A stretch of 64,000 nucleotides of DNA from Mesorhizobium sp. GbtcB19 (GCF_019091085.1 NZ_JAGXJY010000001.1:186001-250000), one strand, 5' to 3'. Counted from the first letter of the stretch, positions 36,886 to 45,111 are shown. Made by a program: numbers and translations. The notes: a model not told the origin generated them from the letters alone.

Positions 36886-36993
36886 CATGGCTTCTCACAC
36901 CCTCGCGATGTTGGATGGGCGGGGTCGATCTCTATCCAAATCTACATTCATCGAACCAAGCCTAGTCTAGCTCTTTTTGCCGGGATTCGTCCG

Positions 36994-37545
36994 TTACCGC
37001 GCCTCGATTCTCAGCGCAGTTAGCGTTTCAGGTGTGATCGTACCAGTTACCTTCAACCCATAGTCTGTTTGCATCCGCTGCAGCCCTGATCTCAGTTCGG
37101 GGCTCATCTCACCATCTATCTCACCGGTGTAGTAGCCAAACGCCATTAGCGCGAACTCGACTTCTTGGACGATCTCTTTGAACTTGTAGGCATTGCCTGG
37201 AAGCACCTTCAAAGGCGCAGGCGCAGGGGCGGATTCCTGATAGGTTGGTGCGGGCGGTTGATAGGACGGCGCGGGTGTCGACGGAGCGCTGTACAAGGGC
37301 GCGGGTGCCGGCGGAACGTATGTATATCCGCCGGTCGAGGATCGGTGGCTCGAATGCGAACTGTGGCTGCTGTGACTGCTGTGCCCCGCTAGGGTGTACC
37401 GGTGGTCGAGCTTGAAGATGTCGAACAAGGATTTTCGCTTGCCAAGATCGCCATCGAACGTCGGTTTTGCCGGATATGCTTGGCTATTGATAGGTAGGAA
37501 ACCCGCCGCGAGCAGCGACGGTATCGCGAAAAGCCGTTTCTTCAT
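36994..37545 (-). CDS. hxsA: His-Xaa-Ser repeat protein HxsA (exported radical-SAM target)
   Basis: The 183-residue product is the presumed substrate of the maturases. It has a signal peptide (1-23), five His-Xaa-Ser units at residues 55-69 (four HSS and one HRS), a Pro/Ala/Tyr-rich spacer (78-115), and a C-terminal peptidoglycan-binding-like helical domain (about 120-183) with FGYYTGEIDGEMSPELRSGL and VTGTITPETLTAL. Its start overlaps the hxsC stop by four bases. The repeat count is small. That the histidines or serines are modified is inferred from the family, not seen. Confidence 0.9.
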   Translation of the reverse strand: MKKRLFAIPSLLAAGFLPINSQAYPAKPTFDGDLGKRKSLFDIFKLDHRYTLAGHSSHSSHSSHSSHRSSTGGYTYVPPAPAPLYSAPSTPAPSYQPPAPTYQESAPAPAPLKVLPGNAYKFKEIVQEVEFALMAFGYYTGEIDGEMSPELRSGLQRMQTDYGLKVTGTITPETLTALRIEAR

Positions 37546-38648
37546 TGGACAGCCCCCAATCTGCTATATCCGTGGTCACGCGGATGCCATTCGAAAAATC
37601 CCCCGCATGCTTCCTTTAACGAGCAACCTTCACACTCAACGCGGTAGGCACGTTTCCAGTCGGAGATTGTGGCCGGTGCTAGATGGCGATATTCAGGCGG
37701 TACGGTGCAGAGCGGGAAGTTGTAGAGCCAAGCATCGATACCGCGGCTTCTCACGAAGTCGATGGACCGCCCTACCAATTCGAATCCCTCCGAACTGTCG
37801 AAGAACAGGCTCTTCCAGTTCATGCGGCCAAAGCCGATGTTCTCCATCTGCATCACTGCCCAGGTGCGGATGAAGGGTAGCGTCGACCCTATGACTCTTG
37901 CCAGGCCGGGCAACCCGTCGGCGTTTGGACGCATTAGTACCGTGCGTAGCTCAATCTGCGCACCGAGACGGCACATCAGCGCTAAATTTCGCAACAGTTG
38001 CGCATGCGCTCCTTCTTTGCCGACGATCTCGTCATGCACACCTGCATCACTAGAATAGAGAGGTATACCCCAAACCACCCTCCCCAGATCGATGTGGCTC
38101 AACGCGTTCAGATCCTCTTCATCAAAGTGCTGGCCGTTTGTCAGGACGTGGAAGGAAATATCTGGGCGCGCTTCGAGAACTCTCTGCAGAAATCGGAACA
38201 GTTCAGTCTTGAAAAGTGTCGGCTCTCCGCCGGAGATGCCGATCGTTGCATGTTCTGGAGCGAGCAACGCCGCGGTTTCGAAATACGGGAATAGGTCGAA
38301 GTGATGCTTTTTAGGTGGCTGGGAGCACATCAGACACACCTGATCGCACCGCTCGGTAACGAGGAAGGTGTTGTGCTGCGACGAACTGCGGATGAGGCGA
38401 TCCGCTGTTCCACGCGACGGGTTCACAAGCAGCACGTCTCCATCGACTTTGGAAGGATCGATGCCGAGCACCCGTAGCCTTCCGCCCTCGCCCGCGTAGT
38501 CGGCAGCGTCTGGACCAGCGTGCTTCAAGGCAGCCTCGGACGGATGTAGGGTCGGAGCACTATCCCATGCTTCTGCTTCGAGCGAACGAAGCCTTACCAC
38601 GTACGGCCGATCGGCATTCGTCTCCACTTTGATGCGAAGGGGGATCAT
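37542..38648 (-). CDS. hxsC: Radical SAM maturase HxsC
   Basis: HxsC is one of two radical SAM enzymes of the His-Xaa-Ser system. The iron-sulfur cluster cysteines form CxxxCxxC at residues 101, 105 and 108 (TERCDQVCLMC), and GISGGEPTLF supplies the SAM-binding GGE motif. The C-terminus has a short cysteine cluster (CEGCSLKEACGG), suggesting an extra cluster-binding site. It is flanked by overlapping genes on both sides (hxsB upstream, hxsA downstream). Confidence 0.92.
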   Translation of the reverse strand: MIPLRIKVETNADRPYVVRLRSLEAEAWDSAPTLHPSEAALKHAGPDAADYAGEGGRLRVLGIDPSKVDGDVLLVNPSRGTADRLIRSSSQHNTFLVTERCDQVCLMCSQPPKKHHFDLFPYFETAALLAPEHATIGISGGEPTLFKTELFRFLQRVLEARPDISFHVLTNGQHFDEEDLNALSHIDLGRVVWGIPLYSSDAGVHDEIVGKEGAHAQLLRNLALMCRLGAQIELRTVLMRPNADGLPGLARVIGSTLPFIRTWAVMQMENIGFGRMNWKSLFFDSSEGFELVGRSIDFVRSRGIDAWLYNFPLCTVPPEYRHLAPATISDWKRAYRVECEGCSLKEACGGFFEWHPRDHGYSRLGAVQ

Positions 38649-40054
38649 GAGTGAACCGGCGCCATGTCAGCACTCCAGCTGTTCACACCGAGCCATGCCG
38701 CTACCGAAGCACGAGTTGGTTTATCCTGGCGATATAAGATCTCGAAGACCTTGTCGAAGATTGACAACTGCCGGCCGCAGAACCACGTATCACGCCGCGC
38801 AACGTCTATCCTGCCATATCGTGAAATGTCATCGATTACGTCCGTTCCGCAGAACGGTTGATAGACGCAATGGATGCAGTCAGGGTCGAAGTGGTTAGAA
38901 GCTCCGGAGTTGAGTAAAGCTACCTTCGCCCGGTCTATCCCCGCCGCAACATCACCTATGCTGAGATCAACGCGCCCGATCCGAGACAGCATCCGGGCTT
39001 CATCGGTAGGATAGAATTTTCCATCGTGATCAATGACCACATAATCGGCCGCGAAGAAGTTCGGGTTCCGAATGTCAACGTGATTGTCGGCGTCGAGACG
39101 TAACACCCTCTTCAGGCATTGGACAAAGTAGTACTCTTCCATGAACTGCCCAGTCTGGTAGTTGCGGGCGATGAGTAGCTCGATGAACTCTGAATGGAGG
39201 CGGTTCCATCGGACAAGGACGTTGTCGCCTTGGTCCAGCTTGCGCGCGAAGCCTTGATAGTTGATCGGTCGCAGATACACGGATCTGATGCCATAGCGCT
39301 CGAAGTTGTCGAGGAGCGCGTGGAAATCTGGCGGTTTCGCAACATCAACTGTCGGCAGCGCCGATATCTTGCCTGCTGGATAACGAGATACCGCGGCTTC
39401 CAGGTTTTGGAAAAAGGCATCCGTTGCATCAGCACTATGCGTGCGTTGACGCTCATGGGTGGTTCGATCACCATCAAAGGAAGTACTGATGAACGTGTCC
39501 TCGGCATCGAGGAAGGCCCACGCGCGAGCATCCAAGGCCTGCAGGTTCGTGCAGACGACGAATTGGGTGTTTGAGAATCTCCCTCTGCAGTAGTCGCGGA
39601 CAGCCTCTAGCAAATCTATCCGGAGCAAAGGCTCGCCGCCTTGAAACTCGATTTTGACATCGGGGCCGTCCAGCCCGCTCAGAAAGGCCAGAACGCCTGC
39701 CAGAGTCTCCTCAGACCAATCAAAACCCCGAGAATTCTCAGGAGCTCGAGAAACCTGACAATACCCGCAGGTAAGATTGCACCTCAGGGTCGGCACGAGA
39801 ATCGCATAGCTGAGGTTTTGTGGCTTGGACTGGCGCCGAGCCCACCTGTAGGCAAACGAAGTCCAAGACAAATCGAATTCACAATCGAAGCCATGATTTC
39901 CTTCCCGCAGGAACGCTACATCGGCAGCGGTTAGGTCGTCAGTGGCATACCGGCTCAGAAAGCCCTGACCGGATCTGAAGAAGCCTCCCGCGTCGTCAGC
40001 GAATAGCGTGGACCCGTTTGATAGTTCCCGAAACCTGAGGGGCCAGATATTCAT
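38645..40054 (-). CDS. hxsB: Radical SAM maturase HxsB
   Basis: The larger of the paired radical SAM enzymes (469 residues). An N-terminal region of about 80 residues precedes the CxxxCxxC motif at Cys92, Cys96 and Cys99 (RCNLTCGYC). EFQGGEPLLR is the GGE motif. The C-terminal CIHCVYQPFCG cluster is SPASM-like, as in peptide-modifying radical SAM enzymes. It overlaps hxsD by four bases and hxsC by four bases. Confidence 0.93.
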   Translation of the reverse strand: MNIWPLRFRELSNGSTLFADDAGGFFRSGQGFLSRYATDDLTAADVAFLREGNHGFDCEFDLSWTSFAYRWARRQSKPQNLSYAILVPTLRCNLTCGYCQVSRAPENSRGFDWSEETLAGVLAFLSGLDGPDVKIEFQGGEPLLRIDLLEAVRDYCRGRFSNTQFVVCTNLQALDARAWAFLDAEDTFISTSFDGDRTTHERQRTHSADATDAFFQNLEAAVSRYPAGKISALPTVDVAKPPDFHALLDNFERYGIRSVYLRPINYQGFARKLDQGDNVLVRWNRLHSEFIELLIARNYQTGQFMEEYYFVQCLKRVLRLDADNHVDIRNPNFFAADYVVIDHDGKFYPTDEARMLSRIGRVDLSIGDVAAGIDRAKVALLNSGASNHFDPDCIHCVYQPFCGTDVIDDISRYGRIDVARRDTWFCGRQLSIFDKVFEILYRQDKPTRASVAAWLGVNSWSADMAPVHS

Positions 40055-40317
40055 CGGCTTGTGACCGCGGCAACAAGCGAGTTCCGCATGGCCAGAGTTT
40101 CGGCGTAAATTTTCTCACGGTAGACAGCGTGAAGAATATCCTTGCGGATCTGATGCTCAGTAACATCGCGCCCTAGCGCTACCGATATCCCACCGGCACT
40201 CTTGACGATCCTACAGCTAGGATAGAGTGACTGAAGCCGAAGCATAGCGGCATCGGCGTAGCGACCGAACTGTGGCTGAAGCTCCACCACAAAGTCGAAT
40301 GCAGCAACGTTGCCCAT
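40051..40317 (-). CDS. hxsD: His-Xaa-Ser system protein HxsD
   Basis: A short 88-residue protein that starts the hxsDBCA operon. It lacks a signal peptide and ends with the conserved HAVYREKIYAETLAMRNSLV region characteristic of HxsD. A role as an accessory or recognition protein for the radical SAM enzymes is plausible but not known. Its ATG at 40317 lies 144 bases from a terminator of the next module, leaving room for the operon promoter. Confidence 0.85.
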   Translation of the reverse strand: MGNVAAFDFVVELQPQFGRYADAAMLRLQSLYPSCRIVKSAGGISVALGRDVTEHQIRKDILHAVYREKIYAETLAMRNSLVAAVTSR

Positions 40318-40460
40318 TTCGGAAGATCCCCACCCACGGCAATAATGCGCGCGCGAAGTGGAACAATCAACGTCATTTGAGCGAGCAGCTGTGATTTGAC
40401 AGCGTTCGGACTTTTAGGCGCACTCATCCGGCGAAGGCGCCGAACAGTATCGAGCAATCG

Positions 40461-40492
40461 AAAAGCCCGCCTCCCCTTCGAGAGACGGGCCT
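40461..40492 (-). terminator. Rho-independent terminator after the 40517-40831 gene
   Basis: On the minus strand GGCCCGTCTC pairs with GGGAGGCGGGC around a TCGAAG loop and is followed by TTTTC. It lies 25 bases beyond the stop at 40517 and separates this gene from hxsD. Confidence 0.75.
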
Positions 40493-40516
40493 CGCCCGGC
40501 GACCTGACGGTGGCTT

Positions 40517-40831
40517 TCACTGCGACAATGGTCGCGCGATTTCGAATCCGCGATAATATAGGTCCTTGAGCTTCCTCGCCAACACATCGGCGTCGCAGAC
40601 CATCGTCTCCATCACGGAAAAGTCTTCGCGTAACTCAGCGAAGGTGCTCGTAGCACGCGGGTAGTGCTTTTCCCAAGTGCGCAGTCCTCCAAAAACGCTG
40701 TCGGCCACAATATGCATTGCCCTACAGTGCCTCGCTAGTTCGGCGACGTTGTCCTCCAGATCGAACAGCCGACTACGTAGCGCTTCGTATTCCTTGGGAT
40801 CGATGGCAGTGGGTTCGACGTGTGCGTTCAT
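40517..40831 (-). CDS. Small hypothetical protein, divergent to an XRE regulator
   Basis: This 104-residue predicted helical, charged protein has LRSRLFDLEDNVAELARHCRAMHIVADSVFGG. GAGGAG precedes the ATG at a normal distance. It is transcribed away from the XRE regulator through a shared operator-like region, and an intrinsic terminator lies behind it. I do not recognise the family. The arrangement suggests it is the gene controlled by that regulator. Confidence 0.65.
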   Translation of the reverse strand: MNAHVEPTAIDPKEYEALRSRLFDLEDNVAELARHCRAMHIVADSVFGGLRTWEKHYPRATSTFAELREDFSVMETMVCDADVLARKLKDLYYRGFEIARPLSQ

Positions 40832-40846
40832 TACGGTGGTCTCCTC

Positions 40847-40921
40847 TAGCGAAATTCGATAGGGGTAACGTAAATCGCTATTAACGCTACGGCAAGCGAA
40901 ATTCGCTATGACTAGCGAAAT
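40847..40921. promoter_or_regulatory. Operator-like array of TAGCGAAAT half-sites
   Basis: The divergent intergenic space holds a perfect 6-1-6 inverted repeat, AGCGAAATTCGCT at 40895-40907. A second imperfect copy, TAGCGAAATTCGATA, lies at 40847-40861, a single half-site at 40913-40921, and two more TAGCG half-sites between them in opposite orientation. A TATAAA box (40935-40940) sits just before the regulator's ATG. This is typical of an autoregulated XRE repressor. Confidence 0.65.
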
Positions 40922-40947
40922 AAGAAGAGCATGCTATAAAGCCAACT

Positions 40948-41160
40948 ATGATAACACCTGCACAATGCCGCGCGGCCAGAGCGCTCCTCGATTGGTCTCA
41001 GCAACACCTCGCTGACGCGTCCAAGATCGGCAACGCTACCATCAGAAATTTCGAGGGTGGGAAATCGGCGCCGCAACACGCGACGTTGGACGTACTGAGG
41101 CGCGCCCTTGAGGCAGCCGGGGTCGAATTCATCAACGGCACGGGCGTGAAGCTGAGATGA
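40948..41160 (+). CDS. XRE-family helix-turn-helix regulator
   Basis: A 70-residue DNA-binding protein. It is a minimal XRE domain with ARALLDWSQQHLADASKIGNATIRNFEGG, where QQHLADAS is helix 2 and NATIRNFEGG the recognition helix, ending in LRRALEAAGVEF. It probably represses itself and the divergent gene through the repeats just upstream. Its stop overlaps the following membrane-protein gene by four bases. Confidence 0.88.
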   Translation: MITPAQCRAARALLDWSQQHLADASKIGNATIRNFEGGKSAPQHATLDVLRRALEAAGVEFINGTGVKLR

Positions 41161-41426
41161 AGGATGCAAGCTTTGTCCTAGCGGTTGTCGCCGCCGCAAC
41201 AGGGCTGTTCGCAGCATGGAAATGGTACAAAGCCAGCAAGGTGGAGATAACCCCACTGTGGCAACAGCTTGGCGTTATCGAGCCGCCCGGGGGCGATCCG
41301 AACGGCTGGGTGATAGGTATTTTGCAGGCCAGCCAGAAATCCGCCGAACTCAATAAGACGGCCGCCGCTTGGACCGCTATTTCTGTGTGTTTAGGCTGGC
41401 TGTCATTCTTGGCTGGCAGTATCTGA
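41157..41426 (+). CDS. Small two-helix membrane protein coupled to the XRE regulator
   Basis: This 89-residue protein has an N-terminal hydrophobic segment (FVLAVVAAATGLFAAWKWY) and a second near the C-terminus (WTAISVCLGWLSFLAGSI). It shares an ATGA overlap with the regulator, so the two are translated together. No family was recognised. A small membrane protein paired with an XRE regulator can be a toxin, but nothing in the sequence proves it. Confidence 0.6.
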   Translation: MKDASFVLAVVAAATGLFAAWKWYKASKVEITPLWQQLGVIEPPGGDPNGWVIGILQASQKSAELNKTAAAWTAISVCLGWLSFLAGSI

Positions 41427-41472
41427 AGGCTGACTTCTGCGAGCCGGCATCACAGTCACGAACTGGCAAAAG

Positions 41473-41498
41473 AACATGGCGGCCGAAGCCGCCATGTT
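41473..41498 (-). terminator. Rho-independent terminator after the DUF3489-like gene
   Basis: AACATGGCGGC and GCCGCCATGTT form a perfect 11-base-pair stem with a four-base loop (TTCG on the minus strand), followed there by CTTTTGCC. It lies 18 bases past the stop at 41516. Confidence 0.85.
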
Positions 41499-41515
41499 TG
41501 TGGGTGTGTGGTCGG

Positions 41516-42148
41516 TTAGGCGGCTTTTTGCGCCGTGCCGTAGTAGCGGGTCACGCCGTCGACCTTGTCCTTGCGCAGGTCGAGCTTGCTGGCTTTGGCG
41601 AGGGCTGGCACCGACACCGAGGGCCACTTGGTAAGTTCGAGGATGGCCTTGGAGGTCGTGCCGCCTTTTTGGGTCAGCAAGGCCGCCGCCTGTTCGCGCA
41701 GCGTCGGCCCGCCGTCGCGCGGCGCTTTGGTCTTGGCAGGCTTGTTGTCGATGCCGTGCTGGATGGCGGCGCGGAAGAGGCCGCGCATGAAGGCATCGTC
41801 GCGAGTGTCGCTGGCGTGGAAAGCTGCAAGCAATGAGTCGAGCATTCCATCGCCGAGGTCGCCGAACGATGTGGACGCCTCGGTTTTGGTTGCGGGTGCA
41901 ATCGTCGTGAGCGTGCCGTCTTCGGCCTCGCCAACGAGCGCGCCGTCGTCGGTCGCCGACACGACCACCGAGTTGTCAACGATGGCCTTTTCCTCGTTGG
42001 TGAGCGCGGGTGCCGCATCGGCATCCAGCGCGCCGCTGCGGATGTAGGCCCACAGGCCGTCGCCGCTGGCCTTCACTTCGAAGTTGCCCTCGCCAAACTC
42101 CCGCTTGGCAGCGCGTACGGCGTTCGATTTGTTGGTGTAGGTGGTCAC
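41516..42148 (-). CDS. DUF3489-like protein
   Basis: The C-terminal segment (about residues 145-205) with LREQAAALLTQKGGTTSKAILELT, then VSVPALAK and DKVDGVTRYYG, is the winged-helix-like DUF3489 pattern found in many rhizobial and phage-associated proteins. The N-terminal part has SNAVRAAKREFGEGNF, seen in similar short proteins. Function is unknown; DNA binding is plausible. It is monocistronic, between a strong terminator and the integrase. Confidence 0.72.
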   Translation of the reverse strand: MTTYTNKSNAVRAAKREFGEGNFEVKASGDGLWAYIRSGALDADAAPALTNEEKAIVDNSVVVSATDDGALVGEAEDGTLTTIAPATKTEASTSFGDLGDGMLDSLLAAFHASDTRDDAFMRGLFRAAIQHGIDNKPAKTKAPRDGGPTLREQAAALLTQKGGTTSKAILELTKWPSVSVPALAKASKLDLRKDKVDGVTRYYGTAQKAA

Positions 42149-42365
42149 GTGTAATCCTCCTTGTGGGTTGTCGATGACGGATTGATTGCTCCGTTTCGCC
42201 GTTCGATCAAGTCATCTTCTCACATAATTCTGCCGCATGTCGCTTCACCGGAATACTTCTCCACTAAATCGGTAGGCGTTTACGCAACATCTTCTCCAAA
42301 ACGATTGGCGTGAACGCAATTATATCCGGACTCGACTCCACGTAACTTCTGTGCAATTCGTCGGC

Positions 42366-43520
42366 ATGGCCCTCAAACTGCTTCGGCGCGGCAAGATCTG
42401 GTACATTCGCGGCACTGTGCGAGGCATCCGCGTCTATTTTTCAACCAAGGTTTCAAACAAGGCGCTTGCGGACGAAATCCGCATCAAGACAGAGCACCGT
42501 CTTTTGGAGCAAAGCATCCACGGCGAAGATGCCGTGGCGACGTTCGGCGAAGCTGCCGAAGCCTACTTGGCTCGCGGCGGATCCAACCGATTTCTGACCC
42601 CACTAATCGATCGCTTCGGCCAGACCAGGTTGCGTGACATCAAGCAGGACCACTTGGACGCCCTGGCGCAAGAATTACTGCCGAACATGCTTCCGCAGAC
42701 CCGAAACCGGCAGGTCTACACGCCGTTCATAGCGGTATGGAATCATGCCGCAAAAACAGACTTGGCCAAGCCGCGCCCTTGGCTTCGCCCTCGACGCCGC
42801 AAGGGAACTAATGCGCCTCGTTTGACTGCGACACGTAGCGGTACCAAGCCAGTGAACTACGGCCGCGCCGCTGCCTTCCTCGCAGCCATCAGCCCTGCGC
42901 CGGCCATGCTCATGCTGACGCTGTTCTACACCGGTCTGCGGCCGATTGAGGCCTTTGCGCTCGAGGCAGAGGACATCAACGTCGCTGGGCGCTGGATCGT
43001 CATCCGCAACAGCAAGACCGATGAGCCGCGTGGTGTGCCGATGCACGAGGTGCTGGTGCCGCTGTTCGAGGCGCTGCTTAAGCGCAGAAATTTGGCTACC
43101 GACAAGCGCGTGTTCCGCACGCCACGGGGCAAGCCCTACAGCACAGTGGCCGATGGTGGCGGCGGTTTGAAATCAGCCATACAGGGTGCCCGTCGGCGGA
43201 CCGGTGAAAATGACATCAGCCCGTACACGGCACGCCATTCGGTATCGACCCAATTAGTGGTCAATGGGGTACACGCGCACATCAAGGACCAGATCCTTGG
43301 GCACGTGGCAGACGGCATGAGCCGGCATTACACCAATGTGCCGCAAGAGCCCCTTATTGCAGCCATCAACACACTGCCCGTGCCTGACGCGATCAAGGCG
43401 CTGCCGTGGTGGGAAAACCCGCTTGGCTGGTCTGGGCGGCTGGCCGAGGGCACCGGGCGGCGGACGGATCTGGAGAGAAAGAGGATGGCGCTGACGAGCA
43501 AGGAATCGGATGACCGCTGA
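42366..43520 (+). CDS. Tyrosine-family integrase
   Basis: The N-terminal part (about residues 1-75) is a SAM-like arm-binding region. The catalytic half contains LFYTGLRPIEAFAL (first Arg) and, at about residues 285-325, YTARHSVS with the second Arg, DQILGHV and the nucleophile tyrosine in RHYTNVP. The usual HxxR histidine is replaced by Tyr in PYTARH, a common variant. A GTG at 42351 would add five residues; ATG at 42366 gives the typical phage integrase start. It likely integrated the prophage to its right. Confidence 0.88.
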   Translation: MALKLLRRGKIWYIRGTVRGIRVYFSTKVSNKALADEIRIKTEHRLLEQSIHGEDAVATFGEAAEAYLARGGSNRFLTPLIDRFGQTRLRDIKQDHLDALAQELLPNMLPQTRNRQVYTPFIAVWNHAAKTDLAKPRPWLRPRRRKGTNAPRLTATRSGTKPVNYGRAAAFLAAISPAPAMLMLTLFYTGLRPIEAFALEAEDINVAGRWIVIRNSKTDEPRGVPMHEVLVPLFEALLKRRNLATDKRVFRTPRGKPYSTVADGGGGLKSAIQGARRRTGENDISPYTARHSVSTQLVVNGVHAHIKDQILGHVADGMSRHYTNVPQEPLIAAINTLPVPDAIKALPWWENPLGWSGRLAEGTGRRTDLERKRMALTSKESDDR

Positions 43521-43701
43521 CTGCCCACACTGCCATGGTGCTGGTGTCATCTACCTTTGCCCGGAATGGGAGCGAACGCACGGCGAATGCTGCCCATCCG
43601 GCACGCACCGCATCGGCTGTCCTGGTGCGACCGTGAAGTGCCCCAGTTGCCATGATGAACGGCCCCCAGCCTCGTTGACTGCCGCGGCACCGATTGTCTA
43701 A
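43510..43701 (+). CDS. Small CxxC zinc-ribbon-like protein
   Basis: The 63-residue product contains CPHCHGAG and CPSCHDE, paired cysteine knuckles typical of small zinc-binding proteins carried by phages. It overlaps the integrase stop by 11 bases. Function unknown. Confidence 0.5.
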   Translation: MTADCPHCHGAGVIYLCPEWERTHGECCPSGTHRIGCPGATVKCPSCHDERPPASLTAAAPIV

Positions 43702-43780
43702 AGACTAGCGATGCCTATTAAATCCATCTCTCCGATCCCACGAGCGCGCCTTGCTGGCGCACTCCAAGATCGGAGCGGAT

Positions 43781-44005
43781 ATGGAAAAGAAAAGAGCTCG
43801 GCGCAGGCGCGACCTTCTGCGCATGAAGGCCAAGGCTAGGCGAATTTATTCGTTTTTTGACCGACCAGGCGACAATCCCAAACGACACGAGAAGCTAGCA
43901 AATCACATAGCTTCCTGCTCTGGGTGGTGCTGTGGCAATCCGAGAAAATGGTTCGGCGAATTGACTCTGCAAGAGCGTAGATTCAGGGCCGAAGAAATCG
44001 ACTGA
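43781..44005 (+). CDS. Small basic protein with Cys-rich SCSGWCCGNPRKW motif
   Basis: The 74-residue protein begins MEKKRARRRRDLL after GGAGCGGAT, then contains LANHIASCSGWCCGNPRKW, a motif I associate with a conserved but uncharacterised rhizobial/phage family. A longer frame from 43751 is less likely. It converges on and overlaps the methyltransferase gene by 23 bases. Confidence 0.6.
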   Translation: MEKKRARRRRDLLRMKAKARRIYSFFDRPGDNPKRHEKLANHIASCSGWCCGNPRKWFGELTLQERRFRAEEID

Positions 44006-45035
44006 CTGGTGCGACAGCAATGCGGCGAAGAGCCGCCAGCACTGCCGTCGGTCGACGCGCCGACGGGCGCCTTCCCAAGGCCTCATGAAGCTGGCTCAAC
44101 GCCGTCATGTAGGGTGCTGCAATAGTGAAGTCGTGGCCATCAGCCTCATCTTTGCGGACTGCTACCCCTATCGGACCGTTGTCCGTGCCAACACCCTGCG
44201 CGATTGAAAGTCGAAAGCCGGCCCTATCAAATGCCGAATGAAGGAACGACATCGACCAGCCGCTTTCGAACCATCCGAATTTGTGGATGCAATAGACAGC
44301 GAGCGGATCTGTGCGCAGTCCCCAATTCTTCCAGTTGTCGTTGATAGGCTCACCGGTGAAAACCACCTTGCCACCCGGCTTGAGAAGGCTGCCGACGCGT
44401 TTGATCGCTGTCCAAGGTCGCACAGCGTGGTGTAGGCATTCGTAAAATAGCGCAGCGTCGAAGCGCTCAGCCGTCTCAAACTCGTCAAAGGTCGAATGAA
44501 ACGCCTTGATCGGCAATCCGAGACGTTCGGCGCGTCGGCGGTTAAGCTCAATAAAGTCGGGGTTGATGTCGACTGCCGTCACCTCGACGCCACAAAAGGC
44601 CATGATCTCGGAACTGAGCCCCCAGCCGCTGCCCATATCCAAAATCTTGGCGGCTGGCGGCACGTTGGCGGCCATTAGCGCAGACAACACCGCGCGAGAG
44701 TGCTTTGCCAAAAATGCAGTGTGGGCGTGGCCGTAGGGATTCGGCGTGTTGACGCGTTCCTCGATGCCAACTGCTGCCTGTTCGCCGTCGTCCTGGTTGA
44801 GCTTGCGTAAGGCCAATTCCTCGTAGAGCGCCACCTGTTGCGCCACGTAAGCTTCAGAGAACGGATCAATCGACTGGTCGACAAGTGTGTCGAACTGCAG
44901 CTTGAAGTCGCGAATGAACTCTACGCAATTGGGATGCTGCGGCCCCCCTCTATTGTCGCACTCCCTGACAAAATCACCGAGTTCCGATGATCGGACTATA
45001 CCAGCTCGCATCCCATACCCCGTGTACTGCCGCAA
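43983..45035 (-). CDS. Class I SAM-dependent methyltransferase
   Basis: The SAM loop ILDMGSGWGLSSE lies near residue 135. VTAVDINPDFIELN (acidic residue binding ribose) and FDAALFYECLHHAVRP follow, with GGKVVFTGEPI after them. The N-terminal 120 residues have no clear match, and a 100-residue basic C-terminus ends in SRFLRP. The layout resembles small-molecule or glycan methyltransferases rather than DNA methylases. It is likely cargo in the prophage. Confidence 0.75.
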   Translation of the reverse strand: MRQYTGYGMRAGIVRSSELGDFVRECDNRGGPQHPNCVEFIRDFKLQFDTLVDQSIDPFSEAYVAQQVALYEELALRKLNQDDGEQAAVGIEERVNTPNPYGHAHTAFLAKHSRAVLSALMAANVPPAAKILDMGSGWGLSSEIMAFCGVEVTAVDINPDFIELNRRRAERLGLPIKAFHSTFDEFETAERFDAALFYECLHHAVRPWTAIKRVGSLLKPGGKVVFTGEPINDNWKNWGLRTDPLAVYCIHKFGWFESGWSMSFLHSAFDRAGFRLSIAQGVGTDNGPIGVAVRKDEADGHDFTIAAPYMTALSQLHEALGRRPSARRPTAVLAALRRIAVAPVSRFLRP

Positions 45036-45111
45036 TAGATCACGTAAAGGTAAGGCGCAATCGGTATCAGCGCTGCCTTCCGCCGGATAAGATGCAAAGT
45101 TTCCAATTGAA

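Larger units (their letters stand above)
26591..40317. other. Composite conflict/surveillance cassette: protease-MoxR-vWA-propeller-subtilase operon converging on hxsDBCA
   Basis: Five plus-strand genes (26591-36885) with overlaps or gaps of 12 to 45 bases face four overlapping minus-strand genes (36994-40317). The left group resembles NTP-dependent conflict systems built on MoxR, vWA-like and peptidase parts; the right group is a complete His-Xaa-Ser maturation cluster. Only 108 bases separate the two converging ends. Confidence 0.6.

Noticed and set aside
40179..40520. Minus-strand frame coupled (ATGA) to the 40517-40831 gene
   Set aside because: It crosses a strong intrinsic terminator at 40461-40492 and then overlaps hxsD in another frame; the sequence looks like shadow coding.
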